Positions 36,058-44,928 of a DNA stretch of 59,763 bases are shown piece after piece. This DNA is from Oligoflexia bacterium (GTDB lineage Bacteria; Bdellovibrionota; Bacteriovoracia; Bacteriovoracales; Bacteriovoracaceae), in NCBI GenBank assembly GCA_015232015.1, contig JADGAM010000005.1:1-59763 (forward strand). Reading direction: 5' to 3'. The translations under genes were made by a program, and so were the position numbers. How positions within the stretch are numbered: position 1 is the first letter of the stretch; each line of letters begins with the position of its first letter. The notes beneath the pieces were generated by a model. The model ran no database searches, was not told where the DNA came from, and saw nothing but the letters and a program-made list of their open reading frames with translations.

Positions 36058-37842
36058 TTATTGGGTTTTCAAATAGAGCTGATAAAATAAATTTTTAGCA
36101 CTGCTATTATTAGAGGCAATGTAGTAAAACCACAAATCAGTAAACATTTCATGTGCAGCTGCCTTTAACTCATTTCTCATTTCACGTTTTTTCTCATTAT
36201 CTGCTAATCGATCACTAGTAGTATCAACTAAAGCACTTAAATCAAAATTTGGAGTAAATAAAGCAGGAACACTATCATAATTTTGCTCATGATAGGCGGT
36301 CATATATACCTTCACCAATTTCTCTGCGGTTGGAAGATAAGTGGCAACATCACTATCACTCAATCTACTTAATGGATTATTTTCATTCAAAAGCGCTGAC
36401 TCCTCTTGATTGGGAGTAGGAATTATGTCTTTAAGATGCTTGGCCAAAGCTAAACCAAATACATTATCTTTTTTAGAAGTATCATTTTTTGCTAAGAGGA
36501 AGGTCGAATATCTATCTTTTTTGTGACTTTTTTTATAATTGGTTATGTAGAGATGAGCTCGTTTGTAATCGGAATCTTCATATAAAAACATACTTACATC
36601 TTTTAAATATTCTAGATCATTCATCCCATCAGTATATTTACCTGCACATACTCGACATGAACTTGCATAACGCCTTCGCTGATAATTATAATCTCTCTGC
36701 GTGTTTTTTTCCATACAACACTCTTCACAAGCATATGCATACTCCACATCACTCCCATGTCGATAACTCATATTATGAAAAAACTCATGAAAAATGGTAC
36801 GCCTAAAATATTTTGCATCTATCTTATTTTTATTATCTGTATCACTGTTATTGTATCTTGGATTTATAGAAATATTTGGATGTTCTGCTGCCGGTGTGGT
36901 AGCTATCACATCTCGTGTGCCCGTTGAAGCATGGGCCACAGTTCCACTCCAATCGTAACCTGTCTTTGTCTCATTACAAATGAGCTTTGCAGGCGCTCTG
37001 CCCGCCTTTGAGTCAGTAAGTATATTTTCTAACTTTGTTAGATTAACACTTGCACCTTTTGTAGGAGGTGGAGTGCCTGCCAATTCAACCAGACAACTCA
37101 CTCCCTCTTGAAACGCCAGCTTTACGTTAGTCTTAACAAAACTCTCTCCTAATTTATCCAAACACGATTGATGGATATTATAACCATATGATGTTTTATA
37201 AAAACCATCGGTTATATTGGAAGTAACATCCGTTGCATTCAAACTTAATCTATTAATTATACTTTCTGAAGTTACACACATTACCTCACTCCCCCTAGAA
37301 CTAGAAACATCACTCTTTTGATCCTTATCAACACTTATTACTTTTATAACTGCATAGTTACCGGCCACATCTAACTTTTTAGTTACTATCAAAATAATGT
37401 TGGGATTATCAGGAAGAATAGTATGCTCTTCTATCATTTCAAATTTTCCATCATGATCATCATCATATTCAACTTTTTTAATTAATCTACCAGCAGGAAA
37501 ATATCTTATTATTTTATCGGTTTTACCATCTAAATTTCTATCCTCCTCTTCCCTTGTTACTATCTTACCGTCTTCATAAAATATTTTGCGAAAAAATATG
37601 CCTTCAACACTCGAATTATAAAAAACACTTTCTAACTTATTACCAACATAATTTCTTTTAATTTTTGCGTCTCCTACCATCTTTTTCACCTCAAGGCCTA
37701 AACCTTTTAATGAAGATGACAGCGTTTCTTCTTGGCAGCCACTTCCTGCTGTCGGCATGACCTTCCCTGCATTGTCTACATCGCTTGCATATGTTTGATT
37801 AGCACAAACAAAAATCAGGGCACAAATAAGTAGTAAAAACAT
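36058..37842 (-). CDS. Large secreted protein with HExxH zinc-protease motif and EF-hand-like calcium loops
   Basis: AGGAG precedes the ATG at a spacing of seven. A signal peptide (to about YASD, residue 21) is followed by two Asp-rich calcium-loop-like stretches (DRNLDGKTDK and DDDHDGKFEM, about residues 98-135). A HEFFH zincin motif follows near residue 345 in RRTIFHEFFHNMSYRHGSD, where a third His lies 6-7 residues after the second. Ten or more Cys are present, clustered as ACEECCMEKN and SSCRVCAG just after the motif. I do not recognise a named peptidase family. It is probably an exported protease matured by calcium. Confidence 0.75.
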   Translation of the reverse strand: MFLLLICALIFVCANQTYASDVDNAGKVMPTAGSGCQEETLSSSLKGLGLEVKKMVGDAKIKRNYVGNKLESVFYNSSVEGIFFRKIFYEDGKIVTREEEDRNLDGKTDKIIRYFPAGRLIKKVEYDDDHDGKFEMIEEHTILPDNPNIILIVTKKLDVAGNYAVIKVISVDKDQKSDVSSSRGSEVMCVTSESIINRLSLNATDVTSNITDGFYKTSYGYNIHQSCLDKLGESFVKTNVKLAFQEGVSCLVELAGTPPPTKGASVNLTKLENILTDSKAGRAPAKLICNETKTGYDWSGTVAHASTGTRDVIATTPAAEHPNISINPRYNNSDTDNKNKIDAKYFRRTIFHEFFHNMSYRHGSDVEYAYACEECCMEKNTQRDYNYQRRRYASSCRVCAGKYTDGMNDLEYLKDVSMFLYEDSDYKRAHLYITNYKKSHKKDRYSTFLLAKNDTSKKDNVFGLALAKHLKDIIPTPNQEESALLNENNPLSRLSDSDVATYLPTAEKLVKVYMTAYHEQNYDSVPALFTPNFDLSALVDTTSDRLADNEKKREMRNELKAAAHEMFTDLWFYYIASNNSSAKNLFYQLYLKTQ

Positions 37843-38026
37843 TTACTCTCTCCTTGCACTTACTTTTTATATAATTACCAAAATACGCTATCTGCGATTT
37901 CCTCCCTTTAATTTAATGATACCTAAATTTTTATATCTTGCTATAATTTCTTTATTTTATTTATTATTTAAATTAAAATTTTAAATATAAAAACAATTAT
38001 AAAACAGATACAGAAAGGAGGCATCA

Positions 38027-38932
38027 ATGAGAAAAAAGGTTTTACATTTTTTTATTTTATGTTTTTTTATTATAATAATTGTAAAAAATATAGGTATTGC
38101 AAATTCAACCGATCATGAGTGCAAAGAAGATAAATCCAAAATAAAATCTTCAGTAGTTGATTTATTGAAGAAGATTTCTATATCTATAGATGATGTACGA
38201 TCAACGTGTATCTCCGATACAGAGATAAACGAATGTTTAAAATATTTATCGGCATTAAGTGATTTGGAATTACAAGATCTTCGTATAAAAAATATGTTTA
38301 CCAGTATGGGACGGCCATTGTTGATAAAGATTGCCTTGCTAGACGAGCGTAACCATATGTTAAAGAGATTAATAAAGGCAGGGTGGGATATTAATGATTC
38401 TGAGAAAAGTTATTTTATGAATACTGCAATAATTTGGACCATAGCTAATGCTCAAAATAAGAATATTGGGACTCTTCTAGAATGTGAAAAATTGGATCCA
38501 TCGATTGCAGATGGTATGGAGGGGAGTAAAAATACACCACTACATTTAATGTTATCCAAAGGAGATTGTCATGAAGGTATATCAGATCAAGGTGCTTGTA
38601 TCGAGAGAAAACATGTTATTAACATTATTGAAAAGATATCTGAAAATAAAAACGAGAAAATTAGAAATTCCATTAACAGTAAAAATGCATACGGACATAC
38701 TCCTTTACACCTGGCCATTCTGAGAAGAGATGTAGATATGGTACGACTTTTATTAAAAAGTGGTGCCGATAAAAGTTTAATTTTAGGAGATAAAATATTT
38801 TTAACACAATTAATGAATGCTTCAAGTAAAAAAAGAACAGATATGTTAGAAGAGGAGGGAATTGTAATTGTTCCATTAAAAACAGACAAAGACGAGGAAC
38901 GTTTATCAGAAATAAATCTAATGTTAAAATAA
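38027..38932 (+). CDS. Secreted ankyrin-repeat protein
   Basis: AAAGGAGG at good spacing precedes the ATG. A signal peptide (residues 1-26 or so) is followed by four or five ankyrin-like repeats; the clearest are NTPLHLMLSKGDC and GHTPLHLAILRRDVDMVRLLLKSGADKS. There are three Cys in the N-terminal part. Secreted ankyrin proteins bind other proteins in the periplasm or host cells. The neighbour on the minus strand is the secreted metalloprotease, divergent over 184 bp that hold nothing I can name. Confidence 0.82.
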   Translation: MRKKVLHFFILCFFIIIIVKNIGIANSTDHECKEDKSKIKSSVVDLLKKISISIDDVRSTCISDTEINECLKYLSALSDLELQDLRIKNMFTSMGRPLLIKIALLDERNHMLKRLIKAGWDINDSEKSYFMNTAIIWTIANAQNKNIGTLLECEKLDPSIADGMEGSKNTPLHLMLSKGDCHEGISDQGACIERKHVINIIEKISENKNEKIRNSINSKNAYGHTPLHLAILRRDVDMVRLLLKSGADKSLILGDKIFLTQLMNASSKKRTDMLEEEGIVIVPLKTDKDEERLSEINLMLK

Positions 38933-38938
38933 ATTGAA

Positions 38939-38993
38939 AATGATCTTAAAATGATCTTAAAATGATCTTAAAATGATCTTAAAATGATCTTCC
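38939..38993. repeat. 11-bp tandem repeat (AATGATCTTAA, about five units)
   Basis: Four perfect units and a fifth ending in CC follow the stop of the ankyrin gene by seven bases. The 11-bp period is close to one DNA helical turn. A second 11-bp-period array with a different unit lies at 45593. Confidence 0.95.
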
Positions 38994-39149
38994 TGAAGAA
39001 TTAAAAATTAGAAAATTACACTAATTTACATAACTTTTACCAATCTTTTGCATATCTTTTAAAAAGTTTCTTAGTTCATTATCGTATAATCAATTTAATT
39101 TCTACTTTAATTTCCACTTTGTTTATACACACTGTTATTTTGTTATTAT

Positions 39150-39274
39150 GTAACTACTCACGGCCCTTAGGAAATTTCGATTGAATTTCAGAGGAGCGCG
39201 GAGGCGTACATAAAAGTACGCCGCACAAGCGACGATGGAATTCAATCGAAATTTACAAGGGACCGAGTAGTTAC
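39150..39274. repeat. 125-bp long inverted repeat / cruciform element upstream of the radical SAM gene
   Basis: The outer arms (39150-39187 and 39239-39274) pair over about 36 positions with few mismatches, starting GTAACTACTC on the left and ending GAGTAGTTAC on the right. Inside lies a perfect nested hairpin GGCGTAC-ATAAAA-GTACGCC (39203-39222). The inner 50 bp are much richer in G+C than the surroundings. The element ends 27 bp before the ATG at 39302, so it lies in the leader of that gene. It has no ORF. It looks like a dispersed MITE-like or structured RNA element; with the 11-bp array it fills the gap 38933-39301. Confidence 0.85.
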
Positions 39275-39301
39275 GTTATTATTATTTAGGAGTTTATTAA
39301 T

Positions 39302-40927
39302 ATGGCGTTACTATTAACCTCAGTATTTGCACCATATGGTATTGATGATGATTATGGAAGAAAAGAAAATAAGATGGAGCTTTTTCATAATCAAGTTACT
39401 CGCGAGCAAGGAATTTTTTCCTATCGTTTTCATCATCCTTCGCAAAACTTATATTTTTTAGCAGAAAATATTAAAGAACCTTCTACTATCTTAGATTTTC
39501 CTTCTCTTAGGCGCTTTAAAAAAGAGTTAAAGAAAAATTATGAGTATGTAGGAATTACTTTTATTGTTCCTAACTTTAAAAAAGCACAATTAATGGCCAA
39601 ACTTGTAAGAGAAATATCGCCTGAAAGTAAAATTATTTTAGGTGGCCATGGAACTAATATTAAAGAAATTGAAAAATTAATAGAGCATGATTATATTTGT
39701 AAAGGAGAGGGAGTAGATTTTTTAAGAAAAATTTTAGGCGAAGATAAGGATGGTACATCTCTTGCTACTACACCGATAAAACACCCTCTCATTCATAGTG
39801 CTTTTAATCGTAAGGTTATGGGCGTTCCCCTTCCTCGTGATTCTGGAATATTAATAACTGGAGTTGGTTGTGCTAATCGATGTCGCTTCTGTGCTACAGC
39901 TCACTTTTTCGGTCAATATATTCCATATTTAAAAACAGGCAAAGAGATTTTCGATGTTTGTTGTAACTTTCAAAAAGAATTAGGTGTTACTGATTTTGGA
40001 GTATTAGATGAGAATTTTTTAAAAATGCCTAATCGAGCACTAGAATTACTTAATGAGATGGAAAAACACCAACGCTTTTTTACCTTTGCTGTTTTTAGTT
40101 CAGCAGAGACTTTGTTGGCCTTGCCCAATTTAGATATATTAAATCGCTTAGGAATAACTTTTATTTGGATAGGAGTTGAATCTAAAAAAGAAATCTATAC
40201 TAAAAATAAGGGAGTAGATTTTAAAAAACTTATTTCAGATTTAAAGAATCGTGGAATTAGTGTGTTGGCCTCTGCAATTTTGTTTTTAGAGGAACATGAC
40301 AAAGTAACCATTCATGATGATATTGATTTTGTTATTGGATTGCGCCCTGATTATTTGCAATTCATGCAATTAGGTCCAATGCCTGGAACAACTCTTTATG
40401 ATGATTATGAACAAAAAGGAAAATTATGTGATAATGTCGAATATGAGGAAAAGCATGGTCAAGATAAGATTTGGTTTACACATCCAAATTTTTCCAGAGA
40501 AGATTCAAAGATATTTTTAAAAAATGCATTTAAGTTAGATTATGAGACAAACGGTGCCTCTTTTTTACGGGCGATAGAAACAACTATAAATGGATATAAC
40601 TATAGTATTAATCATACTCACCCTAATATTAAGGGTCGGGCCTTAGAAAAAAAGAAATTTTTAAAGATGATTCGTTGGTTTATGTTAAGTTCCCTTATAT
40701 TTGCTGAAAATAAAAAAACTAAAGAACAAGTTTTAGAACTTAAGAGCAAATTAAAAGAAATATTAGGACCTACAACAATTATTGATTATGTAATCTCTTT
40801 TGTTGTACTTTTATTTGGAATAAAAGAATACTTAAAATTATATATTTTTGGGGACTATCGCAGGCCTAGCTCTCATAAATATACTTACAAAAATAATTTG
40901 CTCTTTCTCCAAAATAATGAAGAATAG
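39302..40927 (+). CDS. Radical SAM protein with B12-binding-like N-terminal domain
   Basis: The CxxxCxxC motif is C190-A-N-R-C194-R-F-C197 in a GVGCANRCRFCATAHFFG context. The N-terminal 150 residues have the Rossmann-like pattern of cobalamin-binding domains (YVGITFIVPNFKKAQ, then IILGGHGTNIKEIEKLI), but the base-off DxHxxG motif is not seen, so B12 binding is doubtful. The C-terminal part (VISFVVLLFGIKEYLKL) is hydrophobic, suggesting membrane association. AGGAG precedes the ATG. Substrate unknown; these proteins often modify lipids or tetrapyrrole-like molecules. It is followed by a CheY-like gene after 176 bp. Confidence 0.85.
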   Translation: MALLLTSVFAPYGIDDDYGRKENKMELFHNQVTREQGIFSYRFHHPSQNLYFLAENIKEPSTILDFPSLRRFKKELKKNYEYVGITFIVPNFKKAQLMAKLVREISPESKIILGGHGTNIKEIEKLIEHDYICKGEGVDFLRKILGEDKDGTSLATTPIKHPLIHSAFNRKVMGVPLPRDSGILITGVGCANRCRFCATAHFFGQYIPYLKTGKEIFDVCCNFQKELGVTDFGVLDENFLKMPNRALELLNEMEKHQRFFTFAVFSSAETLLALPNLDILNRLGITFIWIGVESKKEIYTKNKGVDFKKLISDLKNRGISVLASAILFLEEHDKVTIHDDIDFVIGLRPDYLQFMQLGPMPGTTLYDDYEQKGKLCDNVEYEEKHGQDKIWFTHPNFSREDSKIFLKNAFKLDYETNGASFLRAIETTINGYNYSINHTHPNIKGRALEKKKFLKMIRWFMLSSLIFAENKKTKEQVLELKSKLKEILGPTTIIDYVISFVVLLFGIKEYLKLYIFGDYRRPSSHKYTYKNNLLFLQNNEE

Positions 40928-40967
40928 TTTTAATAATAATAGTTAGGATAGGTCCTTAATTACATTG

Positions 40968-40995
40968 TTGATATTTATTCATATACGATTAAAAT
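40968..40995 (+). promoter_or_regulatory. Possible sigma-70 promoter for the receiver gene at 41104
   Basis: TTGATA (40968-40973) and TAAAAT (40990-40995) are separated by 16 bp, about 100 bp before the gene start. Confidence 0.35.
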
Positions 40996-41103
40996 ATATT
41001 TATAGTTTCAAATAATAAAATACTTACAATCTTGAATGTTTCACTACGTTTTGTTTTAAGTAGAAACTATTTAACATTCATTTTTTTAGTGGAGTTAAAT
41101 TAT

Positions 41104-41502
41104 ATGAAATACAAAATTTTAATCGTTGATGATGAAAATGATATTATTTTCCTGTTAACGGAACTTCTTAAAAAAAACTTTTCTTGTGACATCTCTGCTG
41201 AAACTAACGGTACTGAGGCATTTATCACTTCTTTAGAAGAAGAATTTGACCTTATTATTACAGATTATCTTATGTCTGAAACAACTGGAAGCGAATTCAT
41301 TAATGAGCTGAGAGAGAATAAATGGGTAAATCATTTAACTCCCGTTGTTTTATTTACAGGTTACATAGAGGAAGCAAAATTGAATCTCTCCTGTTTCGAT
41401 AATGTTTTTTTTGTTGATAAAACCAAATACCAGGATGAACTCGTTCCTACTGTACAAATGATTTTTAATTTTTATGCAAAAAAAGCATTCGCATCAGCAT
41501 AA
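41104..41502 (+). CDS. Single-domain response regulator
   Basis: GGAG lies nine bases before the ATG at 41104; a 24-codon upstream extension has no such site and is not conserved in the fold. The 132-residue product is a bare receiver: acidic pair in IVDDEND, Asp54 in LIITDYLM, Thr/Gly in VVLFTGYIEEAK and Lys in VDKTKYQ. The usual Pro after the phospho-acceptor (MPxxxG) is replaced by MSETTG. It resembles the receiver at 1-320. A link with the radical SAM gene upstream is possible but untested. Confidence 0.88.
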   Translation: MKYKILIVDDENDIIFLLTELLKKNFSCDISAETNGTEAFITSLEEEFDLIITDYLMSETTGSEFINELRENKWVNHLTPVVLFTGYIEEAKLNLSCFDNVFFVDKTKYQDELVPTVQMIFNFYAKKAFASA

Positions 41503-41504
41503 GG

Positions 41505-41526
41505 ACTTAAAGGAGCGACCCTAAGT
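41505..41526. terminator. Possible stem-loop between convergent genes
   Basis: ACTTA-AA-GG and CC-C-TAAGT form an imperfect stem around AGCGA between the ends of the receiver gene and cobC. There is no U-tract, so a terminator role is only suggested by the position. Confidence 0.25.
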
Positions 41527-41542
41527 AAGGACCCAATCGAGT

Positions 41543-42169
41543 CTACTGAATCGATCCTGCTGTCTTTCCAAAGTAATTAATGACTGTTTTTCTCTGAGAA
41601 ATTACCTCTAATTTTGTAACACTTGCATTAGGTGGAAGATAACGAAAAAAATCATTACTCTTCATAATATGGTTTATTATCTGACTAATTGTTCCCCCAT
41701 GAGTAACTACCGCAACAGAGGCCACATTCGAAGTTGTCGACATATTATTTTTTATCTCTCTATAAGTTGTTATAACCCTACTCTTAAACTTGCTATTGCT
41801 TTCTCCATTAGGGAAATTAAATTTTAGTTGTTCTTTCATCCATTTATTAAAGTGTTGTGGATATTGTAACTTAATTTCTTCTATGTTTAATCCTTCAAAT
41901 AAACCTAAATGTATTTCTCTAAACCCAGGATTTTTTTTTATTCTCCTATGTGGAAATAAGATTTTTGCGGTTTCAATTGCTCGAACAAGATCACTACAAT
42001 AAATTTTATCAACATTATTTAATTCATGATTTTTATTTTTTTTAATGTTTTTTTGTAGTGATAAAACCTCTTTTTTTCCAAATGAGTTCAATAATACATC
42101 AGTATAACCACAAAATATTTTTTTAAAATTAGCATCAGTTTGGCCATGTCTAATTAAATAGATAATCAT
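41543..42169 (-). CDS. cobC: Histidine phosphatase, probably alpha-ribazole phosphatase (CobC)
   Basis: The RHG motif IRHGQTDAN with the phospho-accepting His near residue 8, the conserved Arg-x-x-x-T in SDLVRAIETA and the second His in VTHGGTISQI identify the histidine phosphatase superfamily. Its start overlaps the stop of the cobD-cobQ fusion gene by 4 bp, so the two are translationally coupled. That context supports CobC, which dephosphorylates alpha-ribazole phosphate or adenosylcobalamin phosphate late in B12 assembly. By sequence alone it could be a phosphoglycerate mutase relative. Confidence 0.85.
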   Translation of the reverse strand: MIIYLIRHGQTDANFKKIFCGYTDVLLNSFGKKEVLSLQKNIKKNKNHELNNVDKIYCSDLVRAIETAKILFPHRRIKKNPGFREIHLGLFEGLNIEEIKLQYPQHFNKWMKEQLKFNFPNGESNSKFKSRVITTYREIKNNMSTTSNVASVAVVTHGGTISQIINHIMKSNDFFRYLPPNASVTKLEVISQRKTVINYFGKTAGSIQ

Positions 42170-44922
42170 ATCTTCATATCCTCATAAATTCTTTTTACAT
42201 TTAATGTTTTTCTTAAATGTAGGGCCAAGAGATCAAGGGATTTTTCTACAGAGTAGCAGTGATTAACTTTTTTTATTGGCAATCGACCTTTCGATATATG
42301 AATTTGATCTAGGAAGAAACGCCTGAATTCATCTTCATCAAAGACTCCATGTAAATAAGTGCCATGTACTTTTTTATCAAGTGAAGATATGGCCAAAATA
42401 TCATCATTTGCATTATTTGCATTATTTGCATTGACCTTAGTTATTGTTGTATTACATTCCCCAATAATTTTGCTTTTCCCATGATGAATCTCGTATCCAC
42501 TCACTTTCAAATTTGATTTTTGATGAATGCCTTTTGTTTGCACCAAAGTTTTTTCTTTTTCCAGTACTGTTGTTATTGGTAATAATCCTAAAGTGTTAAT
42601 TTCCCCTGCTGAAGATTCAATATGGTATGGATCAGTTATCTTTTTTCCTAGCATTTGATATCCACCACAGATTCCAAAGATAACTGTATTATTATTATTA
42701 TTATTATTATTTGAAAATAAGGATTTAATGGCCTTATCAAGACCTCGAGAACACAATTCTTTATAATCGGCCAAAACATTTTTACTTCCGGGAATAATAA
42801 TTAAATCAGGAGTTGCAAGTTCCTCTGCATTTTTTACCACTCTTAAGCGCACATCCGCTTCATGTCGGAATGGATCCAGATCTGTAAAATTTGAAATTTT
42901 AGGTAAATCAATAACTGCAATATCAATACGCTCTTTCAGCAAAGAATCATCATGAAATTTTCCACTGCTAAATTCTAATGAATCTTCATCCGGAAGTAAT
43001 AAATCTTTTAAGTAGGGAACAACCCCAATAACAGGTACCGAACAAATATTTTCTAAATAATCTATTCCACTTTTTAAGAGTGATTCAATTCCTCTAAAAC
43101 GATTGATGATAAAACCTTTTATCAACTTTTTTTCCCATTCTGTAAGTGTAGTAATTGTTCCTACAAACTGACCGAAAACTCCTCCACGATCAATGTCACC
43201 AACCAAATAGACGCTGGCATTTGCATATTTCGCCATATTCATATTTACTAAATCATTTTGTTTTAAATTTATCTCACTAATACTGCCGGCCCCTTCCATC
43301 ACAATTAAATCGTATTCCTCTCTTAAAGAATCATATGCCTGCTTAACATGAATAAATGCCTCTTCTTTAAATGCCATATATCTAGAATAGTGCATATTTG
43401 CTATGGGTTTTCCATTTAGGATAACTTGGCTGCCATTATCACTATTAGGCTTTAACAAAATGGGATTCATGCGAGCATCGGCCACCACCCCGGCCGCCTG
43501 TGCTTGTAATCCCTGTGCGCGACCAATCTCTTCCTCATTAATAGTTACAAAAGAGTTTAAAGACATATTTTGTGCCTTAAAAGGAACTACTTGAATTCCA
43601 TCTTGATAAAAAATTCGTGCTAGTCCAGCAGTTAAAATACTTTTTCCTACACTTGAACCTGTCCCTGCAAGCATTATAGGTTTATATTTGCTTTTATTTT
43701 TATTTTTACTCTTATTTTTACTACTATTTTTATTTGATAAATTTATTGCCGATCTTTTTTCTACTTCGAAAATACTTGTGAAGGCCTCAATTAACTTTAT
43801 GTTTTCTTCTTGGCCTTTTACTGCTATTCGAATGAATGCTGATGATGATAATCCTAGAAAATTTGAAGTATCCCTGACTGCAATGTGATATCCAATTAAT
43901 AATTTATTAATAATTTCTTTAACTTCATCTTGTGACCTATCTATAAATTTTAATAAAATAAAATTTGCTTCACCTTCAAAAATTTTTATTTTCAAATCGC
44001 AACTCTCTTGCAACTGTAATAATTGAAAGACCAACTCTTCTCTCAATTTTTTAACCTCTTTTTGAGTTTGCACACAAAAGTCGCTCTCTATATCTGTACA
44101 ATTTTTTCTATCTTTATAAAATCTACAACCTAAATTGGCGGCCAAGGAATTTACATTCCAAATAGGAAGTACTTTTTCGATATCTTTAGCATAACTAGAA
44201 TTGGTCACTAAAAATCCTAGACGCAAACTAGGTATTGCTAAAATTTTTGTAAGGGATCTCAAAACAATTACATTTTCAAATGATGATTTTAAAAGATCTA
44301 CATTATTATTCGCATCTACAAAGTCAATAAATGCTTCATCAATAATAAAAATTGCTTGAGGGTATTTGTTACAAAAATTTTTAAGCTGTAATATATCTAA
44401 ACACTTTCCGGTAGGATTATTAGGATTGGCCAAGTATATAACAGAACGTTCTTCTCCAATTAAATTTATTTTGCCTTTTATCTTCTCCCAAATATCAATA
44501 TTAACTAAAAAATCATTTTCCTCCTCTAGAAATACTATTTCTAGATTTTTCCATGATCTAGTATAGAGACTAAAAGATGGGGCCAATGTAATAGGAATAC
44601 GATTAGCAAGAAAATCAATGTAAGGGGCAAAGGCAAGAAATTCTGCAACTCCATTTAACACAACAATATTTTCTATTTTTAAATTATAGTAGCTAGCAAT
44701 GCTACTTTTTAATTCAAAATAATTTCTATCTGGGTAATGAATTATATCACTTATTGAACGGTTGATATCTGCTCTGATCCACTCTGGAAATCCTAAGGGA
44801 TTAATGTTGGCCGAAAAATCTAATATCTCTTTACTCTCACAATTAAGTTCTCTGGCCAACTTATAAACTTCTCCTCCATGGGCACCACTAGTTGACCCTA
44901 AAGTTAAATTATTATCATTCAT
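42166..44922 (-). CDS. cobDQ: Fusion of L-threonine-phosphate decarboxylase (CobD) and cobyric acid synthase (CobQ)
   Basis: Residues 1 to about 385 are a class I aminotransferase-fold enzyme (NANINPLG-like DFSANINPLGFP, YLANPNNPTGK, PLP Lys226 in RSLTKILAIPSLRLGF), matching CobD, which makes aminopropanol phosphate. A linker of Asn/Lys/Ser repeats (about 395-412) leads to CobQ from about 415. It has MLAGTGSSVGKSILTAGL, FKAQNMSLNSF and GRAQGLQAQA in the amidoligase part and FGICGGYQMLG (Cys nucleophile) plus a YLHGVFDE His segment in the glutaminase part. An Asn-8 tract precedes the Cys motif. CobQ amidates four side chains of the corrin ring. It lies seven bp after cobU and overlaps cobC. 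Fusing these two genes is unusual. Confidence 0.93.
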   Translation of the reverse strand: MNDNNLTLGSTSGAHGGEVYKLARELNCESKEILDFSANINPLGFPEWIRADINRSISDIIHYPDRNYFELKSSIASYYNLKIENIVVLNGVAEFLAFAPYIDFLANRIPITLAPSFSLYTRSWKNLEIVFLEEENDFLVNIDIWEKIKGKINLIGEERSVIYLANPNNPTGKCLDILQLKNFCNKYPQAIFIIDEAFIDFVDANNNVDLLKSSFENVIVLRSLTKILAIPSLRLGFLVTNSSYAKDIEKVLPIWNVNSLAANLGCRFYKDRKNCTDIESDFCVQTQKEVKKLREELVFQLLQLQESCDLKIKIFEGEANFILLKFIDRSQDEVKEIINKLLIGYHIAVRDTSNFLGLSSSAFIRIAVKGQEENIKLIEAFTSIFEVEKRSAINLSNKNSSKNKSKNKNKSKYKPIMLAGTGSSVGKSILTAGLARIFYQDGIQVVPFKAQNMSLNSFVTINEEEIGRAQGLQAQAAGVVADARMNPILLKPNSDNGSQVILNGKPIANMHYSRYMAFKEEAFIHVKQAYDSLREEYDLIVMEGAGSISEINLKQNDLVNMNMAKYANASVYLVGDIDRGGVFGQFVGTITTLTEWEKKLIKGFIINRFRGIESLLKSGIDYLENICSVPVIGVVPYLKDLLLPDEDSLEFSSGKFHDDSLLKERIDIAVIDLPKISNFTDLDPFRHEADVRLRVVKNAEELATPDLIIIPGSKNVLADYKELCSRGLDKAIKSLFSNNNNNNNNTVIFGICGGYQMLGKKITDPYHIESSAGEINTLGLLPITTVLEKEKTLVQTKGIHQKSNLKVSGYEIHHGKSKIIGECNTTITKVNANNANNANDDILAISSLDKKVHGTYLHGVFDEDEFRRFFLDQIHISKGRLPIKKVNHCYSVEKSLDLLALHLRKTLNVKRIYEDMKI

Positions 44923-44928
44923 TTTACT

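Noticed and set aside
38939-38993. Tandem array as a possible CRISPR
   Set aside because: Units are 11 bp and directly adjacent without spacers, and no cas gene is in the window.
41032-41103. Extended N-terminus for the receiver protein from ATG 41032
   Set aside because: The added residues precede the first strand of the fold and lack a ribosome site; GGAG precedes ATG 41104.
41505-41526. Strong intrinsic terminator between the receiver gene and cobC
   Set aside because: The stem is short and imperfect and there is no T-run on either strand; kept only as a low-confidence stem-loop.
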